Positions 6,815-17,100 are shown, counted from the stretch's first letter. The stretch is DNA of 21,197 nt from Candidatus Roizmanbacteria bacterium (GCA_027002315.1 JALWZV010000034.1:1-21197), one strand, 5' to 3'. Numbers and translations: made by a program. The notes: generated by a model from the sequence alone, not told the origin.

Positions 6815-7639
6815 ATGTCCGTCTCTCCACATATATTTACAAACGTTATAAATCTATATTTACCAGAACCAGAAGCCTCTCTCCTAAACGGTATTATTTT
6901 CGGAGTACCACTGAAAACATCAAAGATCTTTTACAATGAACTGCGTTCTGTCGGGCTATTACATCTAGTAGTATTATCTGGATCAAACATTGCTATATTA
7001 GCAGATTTTGTCGCCCTTTTAACACTACGCTTTGGCAGATATATCTCAACTATGATAACTATACTAACAATAATAATTTTTGTTATCTTTGTTGGTCCTC
7101 AAGCTCCAATAGTTAGAGCGGCAGTTATGGCAGTACTCACGCTCACCGCAGTTGTATTTGGAAGAGAAACTCTAGCTTTATATTCGCTATTTTTATCTGG
7201 GTTAATAATAGGTATATTTTGGCCTCACTGGATTAAGACTTTATCATTCCAGCTATCATTTGGAGCTACGTTGGGATTGATATTGTTTGTTAATAAACTC
7301 AGAGCTCGACCCGTCAAAAATAAAGGTAACAATCCTCTTAAAAACATCTTCAATTACATTACAGATGAGCTGTCAACAACAATATCAGCTCAAATATTTA
7401 CTGCTCCCTTAATATTTATATACTTTAAGCAAATATCTCTTATCTCTCCAATAGCAAACATAGCGGTAGCGTGGACAGTCGTTCCACTAATGATCTTTGG
7501 TTTCCTCTCCTCTATCTTAGGCAAAATATATTATCCACTGGGTATTATTCCTGCCTGGATATCATACGGAATCCTAAAGTATTTTGTAATAATCGTTCAT
7601 TTACTATCAAAAGTTCCAGGTGGATTCATGCAATTTTGA
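6815..7639 (+). CDS. comEC: ComEC/Rec2 competence channel domain
   Basis: ComEC forms the inner-membrane channel that passes one DNA strand into the cell. The 274-residue product covers the Competence domain: ASLLNGIIFGVPLKTS, then the signature LLHLVVLSGSNIAILAD, then about seven or eight membrane segments including GPQAPIVRAAVMAVLTLTA and SFQLSFGATLGLILF. The N-terminal membrane/OB-fold part of full-length ComEC (700 residues or more) is missing. A 5' truncation by the RAYT insertion is possible, but short ComEC forms of this layout may be normal for the lineage. It ends with TGA, the only TGA stop in the window, directly before the MBL-domain frame. Confidence 0.88.
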   Translation: MSVSPHIFTNVINLYLPEPEASLLNGIIFGVPLKTSKIFYNELRSVGLLHLVVLSGSNIAILADFVALLTLRFGRYISTMITILTIIIFVIFVGPQAPIVRAAVMAVLTLTAVVFGRETLALYSLFLSGLIIGIFWPHWIKTLSFQLSFGATLGLILFVNKLRARPVKNKGNNPLKNIFNYITDELSTTISAQIFTAPLIFIYFKQISLISPIANIAVAWTVVPLMIFGFLSSILGKIYYPLGIIPAWISYGILKYFVIIVHLLSKVPGGFMQF

Positions 7640-7640
7640 T

Positions 7641-8534
7641 ATGATTGGCGGTAACAACTATAAAAACAGTATATTATTTGGGTTCGTATCTTCAGTATTA
7701 ATTATCGCTGTTATCCTCGCCACTAATATTATCTCAAAGCAGACTAAGGTTGTTTTTTGCGATGTTGGACAAGGAGATGGAGCTTATATACGCATTAAAA
7801 ATAAAATAGATATTGTTATAGATGCCGGAAGGGATAAAAAGATATTGAGTTGTCTGGGAAAATATATGCCGTTTTATGACAGAGACATAGAAATTGCTTT
7901 TTTGTCTCATCCTCAATATGACCATTTTGGCGGATATCTACACATTGTTGATAGATATAAAATCGAGAACTTTTTTATGCCTAACGTAGATAATCCTATA
8001 CCATCATTCCAAGCTCTAAAAGAAAAATTAAAAAGAAAGGGTGTAAGCATTCATTTTGCAAATAATAAAACACAGATAAATATTTTAAAAGACAAGATAT
8101 TCTTTCTTTGGCCAACAAAACAATTTGTAAAATTAAATACGCATGAAGATTATTATAAAGGTCTAAATTTAAATAACACCAAACTTGATTTAAATTATTT
8201 TTCATTAGTTTTCCAATTACAAGAAGGTAGAAACAAGGTTATGTTCACTGGTGATGCACCGCCAGAAGTTTTAAATAAAATTATAAAGTTATACAAATAT
8301 AACTCTGACTATTATATCAAGACGTCTGTATTGAAAGTTCCGCATCATGGCTCTAAGAACGGATTAAATATAGCGTTCCTTAGATTAGCAGACCCTATAC
8401 TTAGTGTGATAAGTGTTGGTAAAAACAATCATTACGGACATCCTTCAAAAGAGGTTTTAGATTTGTTTGACAATCTAAACAAAACGTATAAACGAACAGA
8501 TAAACAAGGTGATATTGTTATAAAATTTCCGTAG
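7641..8534 (+). CDS. ComEC-type metallo-beta-lactamase domain protein
   Basis: The 297-residue protein is the C-terminal part of ComEC as a separate frame (+1 relative to comEC). It starts with a short tail and a membrane segment (SILFGFVSSVLIIAVILATNII), then the MBL fold: KVVFCDVGQGDGAYI, the metal motif HPQYDHFGG (His, Asp, His), FTGDAP, PHHGSKNG and NNHYGHPS. In ComEC this domain is proposed to degrade the non-transported strand. I chose the ATG at 7641, one base after the comEC TGA. A GTG at 7620 would overlap comEC by 20 bases. A +1 slip at the junction could also yield a fused protein. It ends in TAG just before a hairpin. Confidence 0.87.
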   Translation: MIGGNNYKNSILFGFVSSVLIIAVILATNIISKQTKVVFCDVGQGDGAYIRIKNKIDIVIDAGRDKKILSCLGKYMPFYDRDIEIAFLSHPQYDHFGGYLHIVDRYKIENFFMPNVDNPIPSFQALKEKLKRKGVSIHFANNKTQINILKDKIFFLWPTKQFVKLNTHEDYYKGLNLNNTKLDLNYFSLVFQLQEGRNKVMFTGDAPPEVLNKIIKLYKYNSDYYIKTSVLKVPHHGSKNGLNIAFLRLADPILSVISVGKNNHYGHPSKEVLDLFDNLNKTYKRTDKQGDIVIKFP

Positions 8535-8544
8535 GGGTTAACCA

Positions 8545-8573
8545 ATATATTGGCCCGTTAATCGCCAATATAT
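8545..8573. terminator. Hairpin between convergent genes, possible bidirectional terminator
   Basis: ATATATTGGC (8545-8554) and GCCAATATAT (8564-8573) are exact reverse complements around a 9-base loop, 11 bases after the MBL gene. The stem is AT-rich and no T-run follows, so efficiency is doubtful. The remainder up to 8735 holds a GTAGGGG-type degenerate repeat and no gene. Confidence 0.4.
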
Positions 8574-8735
8574 CAACGTGTTTAATGTGGATTAATATAC
8601 TCATCCAACAATAAATAAAAAACATCTATCTTGTAGGGGTCGATCTTGTGTGGGCCTGTCAATCAACCAATATTGTGATCACGTAACATTATTTAAGATA
8701 AAAAGTATGGTTCCACTATCTGAAGTTTTATAGAT

Positions 8736-9485
8736 TTAATACAATATTTTCTTTATTTCCTTGAAGATAGTCCAACTTTCATACCCTATCCAGTTCTTGC
8801 CTAGAAGATCAACGGGCAATCCTGGATCTCCTTTTAGTACCTTCACATACTCCTGAATTACTTTCGTAAATTTAGAAATCTTATCGTTAGTTCCAGATAA
8901 AACAGAATGCCAAGTCTTAAACAATGATCTATATTGTTTATCCAACTTTGACCTCTCCCAAACTTTCTCTATTAAGATATTTTTATCTCCAAAAACATGA
9001 TTAGACTCAAAAGCCTGTATGTACTTTTCTTCTTCCTTACCAAACACAAGCTGACGCAAATTAGGAATTATTGGATGCGGGGTAATCCAAAAAGATCGAT
9101 GCCATGGACCTAGACCCCAACCTGCCATCTCACGTCTTAATCTATCTCTTAAATGCCTCTTTGTCTCTGGAATCTCATAAGAAATTATTCTCCACTTACC
9201 ATCCCATTTATCTTTCAAAAATCTAAAAAAGGGAAATTTTAAAGATAATTCCTGAAAGCCAGTCTTTGTTAGTTTGTAGGTAGAGTTTTTATTTCCTTGA
9301 TTATTCTCCACCTTTTCAATTAATTTCTCTTTAATCATTCCGGAAAGTATTCCTTTTGTTTTTTGATTAAAAACAATATCTGCTATAGTTTTAGCCCTAT
9401 CGTCGAAGATAACCTCTTGAAAATCTAAGCCACCTATTAAAATTAATAAAAGTAATATCTTTGTTCGTTTATCTTTCACTCCCAT
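8736..9485 (-). CDS. PaaX-family transcriptional regulator
   Basis: PaaX of Escherichia coli represses phenylacetate catabolism, but the fold is used more widely. The 249-residue protein has an N-terminal winged-helix region (about 1-85, TSTYKLTKTG-like wing near residue 68), the central ferredoxin-like domain starting DGKWRIISYEIPETKRHLRD and LRREMAGWGLGPWHRSFWI, and the C-terminal PaaX helix block DPGLPVDLLGKNWIGYESW. All three family domains are present at a slightly short overall length. No phenylacetate genes lie nearby, so its target is unknown; the gene may act on its own promoter. The start ATG at 9485 is set by the promoter ending 6 bases before it. Confidence 0.88.
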   Translation of the reverse strand: MGVKDKRTKILLLLILIGGLDFQEVIFDDRAKTIADIVFNQKTKGILSGMIKEKLIEKVENNQGNKNSTYKLTKTGFQELSLKFPFFRFLKDKWDGKWRIISYEIPETKRHLRDRLRREMAGWGLGPWHRSFWITPHPIIPNLRQLVFGKEEEKYIQAFESNHVFGDKNILIEKVWERSKLDKQYRSLFKTWHSVLSGTNDKISKFTKVIQEYVKVLKGDPGLPVDLLGKNWIGYESWTIFKEIKKILY

Positions 9486-9491
9486 ACAATC

Positions 9492-9520
9492 AATTTAACA
9501 GACGGAATTTTTTTTGTCAA
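9492..9520 (-). promoter_or_regulatory. Promoter of the PaaX-like gene, leaderless
   Basis: Minus-strand TTGACA (9520-9515), a 17-base spacer, and an extended -10 TGTTAAATT (9500-9492). Six bases separate the -10 from the ATG at 9485. This is the best consensus promoter in the window. Confidence 0.65.
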
Positions 9521-9635
9521 CTTTATTTTAAAGTGGTCGTTGAAGATATAGCAGTAACAACAAAACCAGTCGTTTGTGTTAAATGTAAAACAAGGCTTTA
9601 ACAAGCCTGAAAGTTAGATAACATTCTGCAAAAAC

Positions 9636-9837
9636 GTCATTGCGAGCGCTAGCGATACAATCCTCGTCGTTAGAATGACGTCATTGCGAGGATCCCGACT
9701 TGTCGGGAGACGAAGCAATCTCCGTCGTCATGGAATTTGATATTAACACTCACAACCAATCTTGTTTCATATAGTCGGAGATTTCCACGTCGCTCTCTCC
9801 GTTCGCTCCCTGCCTGCGCAGGCAGGCTCGCAATGAC
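9636..9837. repeat. REP cluster: partial unit plus composite element
   Basis: A partial REP (9636-9668) is followed by a full unit (9680-9727) with the internal hairpin TCCCGACTTGTCGGGA, a spacer with CCAATCTTGTTTCATATAG, and an inverted unit (9774-9837) containing CCTGCCTGCGCAGGCAGG. The last is close to the reverse complement of 3873-3937. Of the rest of the gene-free stretch 9486-10283, 9838-9960 holds an AT-rich AAAATTAAAAATTAGAAATT tract around the near-palindrome CCTGCCCGCATGCAGGCGGGG, and 10021-10275 holds the AAGAC motifs and promoter described separately. Confidence 0.8.
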
Positions 9838-10042
9838 ATGTTAAACATTAAAAATTAAAAATTGATTACCTGCCCGCATGCAGGCGGGGAAATTAAGAAT
9901 TAAAAATTAGAAATTTTATTCATCATTTATAATTCAAAACTCAATTTTAATAATAAAAGGTACTAACGTTAATTTTTTATTAAATTCTTATTGCAAAACT
10001 TCTCTCTAGTAAATTAGGGCCTAATAAAGCCCACTCTTCCAA

Positions 10043-10214
10043 AAGACGTATTTTAACTAAAATTTAAGACTTTTCTTCTTATCACTATAAGACTTATATT
10101 ATGTTTTAGAGCTCTACTGCCATACTTATGTTTTTGCGGGAATTCGTTTAAATTCATTTAAATCTTACTATAAGACAATATATAAACAACAATTTTAAGA
10201 CCAAAAATTGTCTT
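10043..10214 (+). promoter_or_regulatory. Spaced AAGAC motifs and palindrome upstream of the recombinase-like gene
   Basis: AAGAC, usually preceded by a T/A pair, occurs at 10043, 10066, 10089, 10172 and 10197, with the inverted form GTCTT at 10210. The first three are spaced exactly 23 bases apart. Between them lies the perfect inverted repeat TTTAAAT-TC-ATTTAAA (10147-10162). Such spacing upstream of a promoter suggests a set of protein-binding sites, but a 5-base motif in AT-rich DNA can recur by chance. Confidence 0.3.
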
Positions 10215-10245
10215 TTATCCCTATCTAAATATATCAAAATATCAC

Positions 10246-10275
10246 TTGACAAGCTTATTATTATTGTTCTATTAT
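10246..10275 (+). promoter_or_regulatory. Promoter of the 10284 operon, leaderless
   Basis: TTGACA (10246-10251) and TATTAT (10270-10275) with an 18-base spacer; the -10 ends 8 bases before the ATG at 10284. It probably also drives the small gene and the giant gene, since the gaps between the three are 5 and 38 bases. Confidence 0.55.
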
Positions 10276-10283
10276 AAAAACAT

Positions 10284-10829
10284 ATGGATAAAAGGTATAA
10301 TCTGTATAATTTGGTCTCACAATTTAAGTCTTATTTGCTTGCGGGAAAAATAAAGAGCTCTAAACAAGGCTTAAATCGAAAGGTTTTAAAAAAAACGACC
10401 ATTAAGAATTACCTCTCTGATCTCAGACACTTCTTGTCGTGGTTCCAGTATCACTTAGCAAATGCGTCTTCTTCCTCCCCTGTTGAGATTATCGCCTCAG
10501 TTGATGTAGAAACAATTTTGAAGTACAAACAATATCTCGTTGACAACAAACTTCCTAACAAAACAGTTAATCGACGACTCTCTACACTACGTAAATTTTT
10601 CTCATTTTGCATAAGTCAAGATTGGATAAAAATTAATCCAGCGAAACAAGTAATAAACGTTGTAGCCGGTAAAAATAAAGCTAAGCTGAGCAAATCGAAT
10701 GACAAAAGACAGATAGACATTCTCGATGACTTTAAAAAATATCTTGATAAAACAGGGCTTGATGGAGCCCAAATCAATAATACTCTCTCTGATATCTCTG
10801 AGTTTATAAGTTTAGTTAAAAGTTATTAA
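10284..10829 (+). CDS. Tyrosine-recombinase core-binding (SAM-like) domain protein without catalytic domain
   Basis: The 181-residue protein contains a complete N-terminal core-binding domain of XerC/XerD-type recombinases at residues about 7-125: VSQFKSYLLAGK, TTIKNYLSDLRHFLSWF, ILKYKQYLVDNKLPNKTVNR, RLSTLRKFFSF, INPAKQV. This four-helix domain grips DNA in active recombinases. The catalytic Arg-Lys-HxxR-Tyr domain is absent. Residues 145-181 (ILDDFKKYLDKTGLDGAQIN through SEFISL) look like the first helices of a second core-binding domain that stops after one half; the matching second half stands at the start of the giant downstream gene. It cannot be an active recombinase by itself. A DNA-binding or regulatory role is inference. 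Confidence 0.8.
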   Translation: MDKRYNLYNLVSQFKSYLLAGKIKSSKQGLNRKVLKKTTIKNYLSDLRHFLSWFQYHLANASSSSPVEIIASVDVETILKYKQYLVDNKLPNKTVNRRLSTLRKFFSFCISQDWIKINPAKQVINVVAGKNKAKLSKSNDKRQIDILDDFKKYLDKTGLDGAQINNTLSDISEFISLVKSY

Positions 10830-10834
10830 AAAAT

Positions 10835-11104
10835 ATGAAAAAAATAAAACGCTTCTCGGGATCAACACTCGAGAATCAATCGGATCTCAGTTTTAGCGTT
10901 AAACCCTGTACCGAAAGCCACTCGTTTACTGTTTTACAAACGTGGCTTTCTGGTTCATGGGTAAAAGACGCTTATACAACCTTGCGCATGTGGTTCGATC
11001 CAGCAATGGAAGGAAATCCATATCTTAAGGAAAAAATAGAAAAGAAAGAGGCTGAGACATACAGAATAAGAAGCTGGGTATCACGCCACTGGGCAAGAGC
11101 ATAA
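10835..11104 (+). CDS. Hypothetical small protein
   Basis: This 89-residue reading frame starts 5 bases after the previous stop and ends 38 bases before the ATG of the giant gene, in a different frame from both. I do not recognise it. It is rich in Trp (six, as in FTVLQTWLSGSW and RIRSWVSRHWARA) and charged residues, with no signal peptide or membrane segment. The DNA is somewhat richer in G+C than its neighbours. Because it separates what look like two halves of one core-binding domain, it may be an inserted piece or a frame-shifted remnant rather than a functional gene. Confidence 0.5.
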   Translation: MKKIKRFSGSTLENQSDLSFSVKPCTESHSFTVLQTWLSGSWVKDAYTTLRMWFDPAMEGNPYLKEKIEKKEAETYRIRSWVSRHWARA

Positions 11105-11142
11105 ATACTAATCAAATCTGATTGGTGAATGGTTTACTATTC

Positions 11143-14100
11143 ATGGATAAAATAAACAAAGCTACAATTCGCCGATATATCAACAATCTCCATCAAAAGG
11201 GAGTAGCTTCTGATGCAATCAAAAGGAAACTTTCTTCTATCGAAACTTTTATCAGTTTCTTAGAAAAAACAGGAAAAATAAATAAGAAAGCGAGTGATGA
11301 ATTACGATTAACGATTGATGAGTTAAGAAAAGAACTGGTATTTACTACACAAACACGTCATCGCAAGGATTCAGAGTTGCCAAGAAACGTGAAAATTCCT
11401 ACTTCCCATCTACAAAAACCCATAAAAATCAGTGACTTTGAAAAAGCAGAGTATGTTGGGCAAAAAAAAACAGAAGGCTTCGCAGGAGAGTTCTATTTTC
11501 GATTTCATTTACAAACGTACAAAATAAGGTCATTTGTAACTGGAATACTTAAAAAAATCCCATTCCTAAACCCTAAACCATCTAATAAGCAAATCTCTCT
11601 CTCACGTCATCGCGAGGATTCCGAGTTGTCGGAAGACGAAGCGATCTCCGACTCAAATCAGCAAAAACCCACTCCTCCAGTAAGTATCCATGATTATTTT
11701 AAAATACAGCATTATATCTATTTTGGTTTAATTGCTTTGCTTTTAGCTTTTTTAGGAGCTGGTATATATGAACAGTTCTTTAACAAAACTAACAAGCCAT
11801 TTGCTTATCCGTCTCAGGCAGTACGTGCAGGAAGAATTATATCATTTCAGGGTCGTCTAACAGATTCTCTCGGTAATCCAATAACCACATCAACCGATAT
11901 TGTCTTCAAGCTTTACGATGCCAGCACTGGAGGAACAACTCTATACACAGGCTCATGTACTGGAGTTAATGGAGTTACTCCTGATCAAGACGGGATAATA
12001 AACGTGCTGATTGGATCCGATTGTAGTATGAGTGAGATACCTTCCTCTGTTTTTACCGAACATGCTAATGTATATCTTGGCGTTACTGTCGGAACAGATT
12101 CAGAGATGACACCTCGACAACACATTGCAAACGTTGGTTATGCAATGAACTCGGAAACGCTTCAAGGATTTCCTCCAGGTACAGGAATAAACAATATCCC
12201 ATTTATTAATAAAAATGGAAATATTATGATGGCTACTGCCTCACCTGGTATAAGATCTACTTACACCTCTGCAGATTTCACAATATCGAGTGCTAAAACA
12301 GTAACTATAGCATCAGCAGGAACAGGAGATGTGGTGCTCCAAGCTACAGAAAGCGGTGCTTTAAAATTCAGGGTTGGTGGAGATTCAGATACTAATAATA
12401 AAATGATTGTTGACTCAACTGGATACGTTGGTATAAACAACAATTCACCAAATTACTATCTAGATGTAACAGGAACCGGTCGCTTCAGTTCAACATTGTA
12501 TACAGACGGAGGAGTCTCAACCACAACAGGTGGTCTTAGTTTAGACAGTAACAGTGGTGAAACAACAATTAACGACAATCTTACTGTTACAGGTACCTCT
12601 GATCTGCAAGGTGTCATTGCCAACTCAACGGGAGACGTAACAATTAACGACAACTTATATACAGAAAGTGGTCAAATTCGTTTAGGAAACTTTTCTGGAG
12701 CCCCATCATCCATAGGTTCTGGCTCAATGTACTATGACACAAGTACCCAAAAAGTTTATTACTATAACGGAACATCTTGGGTTGTATTTAGTACAGGGAC
12801 CACTCTATGGCAAGAAATACTCGGTACACTCTCTCCACAAAACATAACAGACGATGTCCTTACAGGCACTACAGCTACATCATCAGCTCTGGTCCGCTTA
12901 CCTGGAACATCAGGAGAGGATGTCTGGTTTAATACGGGTGGTAACGTTGGCATAGGTACAACCTCACCTCAAGCAAAATTATCTGTAGGATCAAGTAGTG
13001 AGTTCAGAGTAGATAGCAGTGGAGATATAACAAGGATTAATGATGTTGCCTACTCATGGCCTGGTTCTCAAGGGGCAGCTAATAGTTACTTAAAGAATGA
13101 TGGTTCAGGAAACTTAAGCTGGACAACAAGTATCACTGCTGATTCCGTAGCTTTGTCTAGTATAACTGCTGCTGTAGCATCAAACAGTATTAACAATGAT
13201 GACTATGCTCAAACCTGGAACTGGTCCTTAACTACAGCAGATAAAATAGGATTTACATTTGGAGAAAACTCTGCTTCTAGTGCCACAGGTAATCCTGCTA
13301 TTCTTTCTGCTCAAACTCTAGCTTCCTCTACTGCTATACCTATGTATATTAAGAACTTAGGTAATGCTACTTCCTTTAGGGTTGATGATGAATCATCTGA
13401 CACCACTCCATTTATGATAGATGCTACAGGAAATGTTGGTATCGGCACAACAAGTCCTGGACAGAAGTTAGAGGTAAATGGACAAGTAAAAATAGACACC
13501 ATTAACTCTGTTGCTGATAACAGTATGGTACTAACTACAGATAGTGGAGTTGTTAAGTATATAGATACTACTAACTGGGATAAAGATAGCAGTGATGACA
13601 TGAGTAGCTTTACACTGGCTGGTGATAGTGGAACTAATCAAACAATATCTGGTGGAGATACCATGACCATACATGCAGCTACATATGGAATTACAACCGC
13701 AGGAACCAACACAGATCAGTTGAACATCAGTCTTGATCCTGGAACTAATATGCAGTTAGATAGTAATGGTATATCCACTGTAGCTAATCCTACCTTTGCT
13801 ACATCTGTTACCACCCCTCTGATTATAGGGTCATCATCTTTAGCTCTAAGACCTGCATCTGATTCAACAACAGCTATACAATTACAAGATTCATCTGGAA
13901 CATCAATATTAGATATAGATACAACAAATGGTAATGTAGGTATTGGAACAACTTTACCAAGCGAGAAATTAACTCTATCTGGCGGTAATCTTTATCACTA
14001 TGCCTCTGGAAATCCTACTCTTGAAGGTACGTATAATACTTCTGGCACTGCATGGAGTGTGTATGTATCTGGGAAATATGCCTATGTTGCAGATCAGGAT

Positions 14101-17100
14101 TCAGGTCTTCAGATAATAGATGTATCTGATCCGTCAAGTCCCAGCCTTACAGGAACTTATAACACTCCTGGATCTGCATTTGGTGTGTATGTATCTGGGA
14201 AATATGCCTATGTTGCAGATCGTGAATCTGGTCTTCAGATAATAGATGTATCTGATCCGTCAAGTCCCAGCCTTACAGGAACTTATAACACTTCTGGATC
14301 TGCATTTGGTGTGTATGTATCTGGGAAATATGCCTATGTTGCAGATCAGGATTCAGGTCTTCAGATAATAGATGTATCTGATCCGTCAAGTCCCAGCCTT
14401 ACAGGAACTTATAACACTTCTGGATCTGCAACGGGTGTATATATTTCAGGAAAATATGCCTATGTTGCAGATTGGGGTTCTGGTCTACAAATTATAGATG
14501 TCTCAGATCCCTCCAGTCCTACCCTTACCGGCACTTATGATACCTCTGGATTTGCATATGATGTGTATGTATCTGGGAAATATGCCTATGTTGCAGATCG
14601 TGAATCTGGTCTTCAGATAATAGATGTATCTGATCCGTCAAGTCCCAGCCTTACAGGAACTTATAACACTTCTGGATATGCATATGATGTGTATGTATCT
14701 GGGAAATATGCCTATGTCGCTGATAGTGGTTCTGGTCTACAAATTATAGATATCTCAGATCCTTCCAGTCCTACCCTTACCGGCACTTATGATACATCAG
14801 GAGTTGCATATGGAGTATATATATCTGGGAAATATGCCTATGTCGCTGATAGTGGTTCTGGTCTACAAATTATAGACATAAATGGAATAGAAACACCATC
14901 GTTATATGCAGGAAATATTCAAACAAATGATTTAACTACTACTGAAAACATTGATGTTGGAAATAATCTTTATGTAAGGAATGGTATTAATGCCGGTCCT
15001 GGCGGGCTATACGTTGATGCGGGAGAAGTTGCTTTCGACGGCAACTCTGGCTCGACTGCTTTTAGATTTGGCCAGAGTGGTACTGGAGATATATTAAATG
15101 TGTTCGATGGTTCATCCGAAATTTTTACGATATTGGATGGCGGCAACGTCGGTATAGGTACAACCTCACCTACTCAGAAACTACATATAGCAGGAAACAT
15201 GAGATTAACAGGAGCTTTGTATGACAGTAGTAACAGTGCTGGCAGTAATGGTTATGTGTTAAGTAGTACCGGTAGTGGTACTAGCTGGGTAAGTGCCAAT
15301 AGTAGTGGTCCTTGGACATATAGTGATCCTTATCTTTATCCTGACAATGCTACTGATAGAGTTGGTATAGGTACTACTAATACCTCAGATATGATTAGTC
15401 AGTTATATGTTACTAATGGTAGTACTTTAGGTAAAGCTTTAGCTATCTTTAATCAGACAGAGGATCAACCTATCCTGGTTGCTTCTAAGAGTGGTACTAC
15501 TAAGTTTATTGTAGATAAAGATGGGAACGTTGGGATTGGGACAACAAACCCAAGTGCAAGGCTGGATGTTAGTGGTCAAAATGTCAATTTATATTCAGGT
15601 ACTACTTATCAATATTTAAATGTTGGAAGAAATGCAAGCGAAAAAGCTAGATTTTATATTACTGATACAACAGGATACTTTGATTACATTCAGGATGAGA
15701 CTGACACAACTAACCATGATTTTATATTTAATATAAATTCACCATCAAGTGGGTCTGCTGATTGGATATTTAAAAACCGTGGTTCTGAGTCTTTAAGGAT
15801 AACAGAATCTGGCAACGTCAGTATCGGCACAACAAGTCCTGGACAGAAGTTAGAGGTAAATGGACAAGTAAAAATAGACACCATTAACTCTGTTGCTGAT
15901 AACAGTATGGTACTAACTACAGATAGTGGAGTTGTTAAGTATATAGATACTACTAACTGGGATAAAGATAGCAGTGATGACATGAGTAGCTTTACACTGG
16001 CTGGTGATAGTGGAACTAATCAAACAATATCTGGTGGAGATACCATGACCATACATGCAGCTACATATGGAATTACAACCGCAGGAACCAACACAGATCA
16101 GTTGAACATCAGTCTTGATCCTGGAACTAATATGCAGTTAGATAGTAATGGTATATCCACTGTAGCTAATCCTACCTTTGCTACATCTGTTACCACCCCT
16201 CTGATTATAGGGTCATCATCTTTAGCTCTAAGACCTGCATCTGATTCAACAACAGCTATACAATTACAAGATTCATCTGGAACATCAATATTAGATATAG
16301 ATACAACAAATGGTAATGTAGGTATTGGAACAACAAGTCCAGGGGCAAAATTGGATGTATCTAGTGGTAATATTTTACTTGACAACAATTATTACTTAAA
16401 AGGCAACCGCGGTGATGGCTCCATCTCATCCTTAATCGGTATTGACAATGGTCAAAACATAGTTATTGGTGAATCCACTAGTGTACCTAGTTCACTGAAA
16501 ATTATGACACCTGTGGATGCTGGACAAGGTGTAGGGATATACAATGGCACCACAGACATCGCTTGGTTTGAAAACAATGGAAATGTTGGGATTGGGACAA
16601 CAACGCCAAACTATAATTTAGAAATCCAAAACACTGCGGACGCAGCCATCTTTTTAGAGGCAGATACAGACAACTCCAACGAAACTGACAATGCCTTTTT
16701 AAAGTTATCTCAAGATAACGGAGCAGTCACTGCTATTTTAGGAACGGTCGGTAATGCTGGCTATGATCCTGAAAACAATAGTTATACCAATACCGTGGCT
16801 AACGCCACTTTACTTGGTTCTATTAACCCCTACTCTTTACAATTTGGTACTAATGATGCAGTAAGATTAACTATCAACTCTTCCGGTAACGTCGGTATTG
16901 GAACTACCAATCCAGCTTCTCTTTTAGAAATCGAGGGTTCTAACAATGCAGCTCTATCTATTTCCAACACTAGCGCTGGCTCTATATCCTCACCAGTTGA
17001 AAGTAAACTACAATTCAGAGGTTATGGAAATAATGTACGTGCTGAAATTGCAGGACTTGACAAAGCAAGCAGTCTGAGTGGCGGTTGGTTGACATTTAAA

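Noticed and set aside
7637..7639. TGA read as glycine, as in Gracilibacteria/Absconditabacteria
   Set aside because: Reading through it meets TAA a few codons later, and no in-frame TGA occurs inside any other gene.
10103..10113. GTTTTAGAGCT, resembling the start of type II-A CRISPR repeats
   Set aside because: It occurs once, with no second repeat, spacer spacing or cas gene nearby.
10284..10829. Active integrase and hence a prophage or integron
   Set aside because: The catalytic domain with Arg, HxxR and Tyr is absent; no phage structural genes, att sites or integron recombination sites were found.
13311..13601. Antisense reading frames of about 96 residues at 13311-13601 and 15690-15983
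   Set aside because: They share sequence only because they lie opposite the 514-bp duplication of the giant gene; no independent coding signs.
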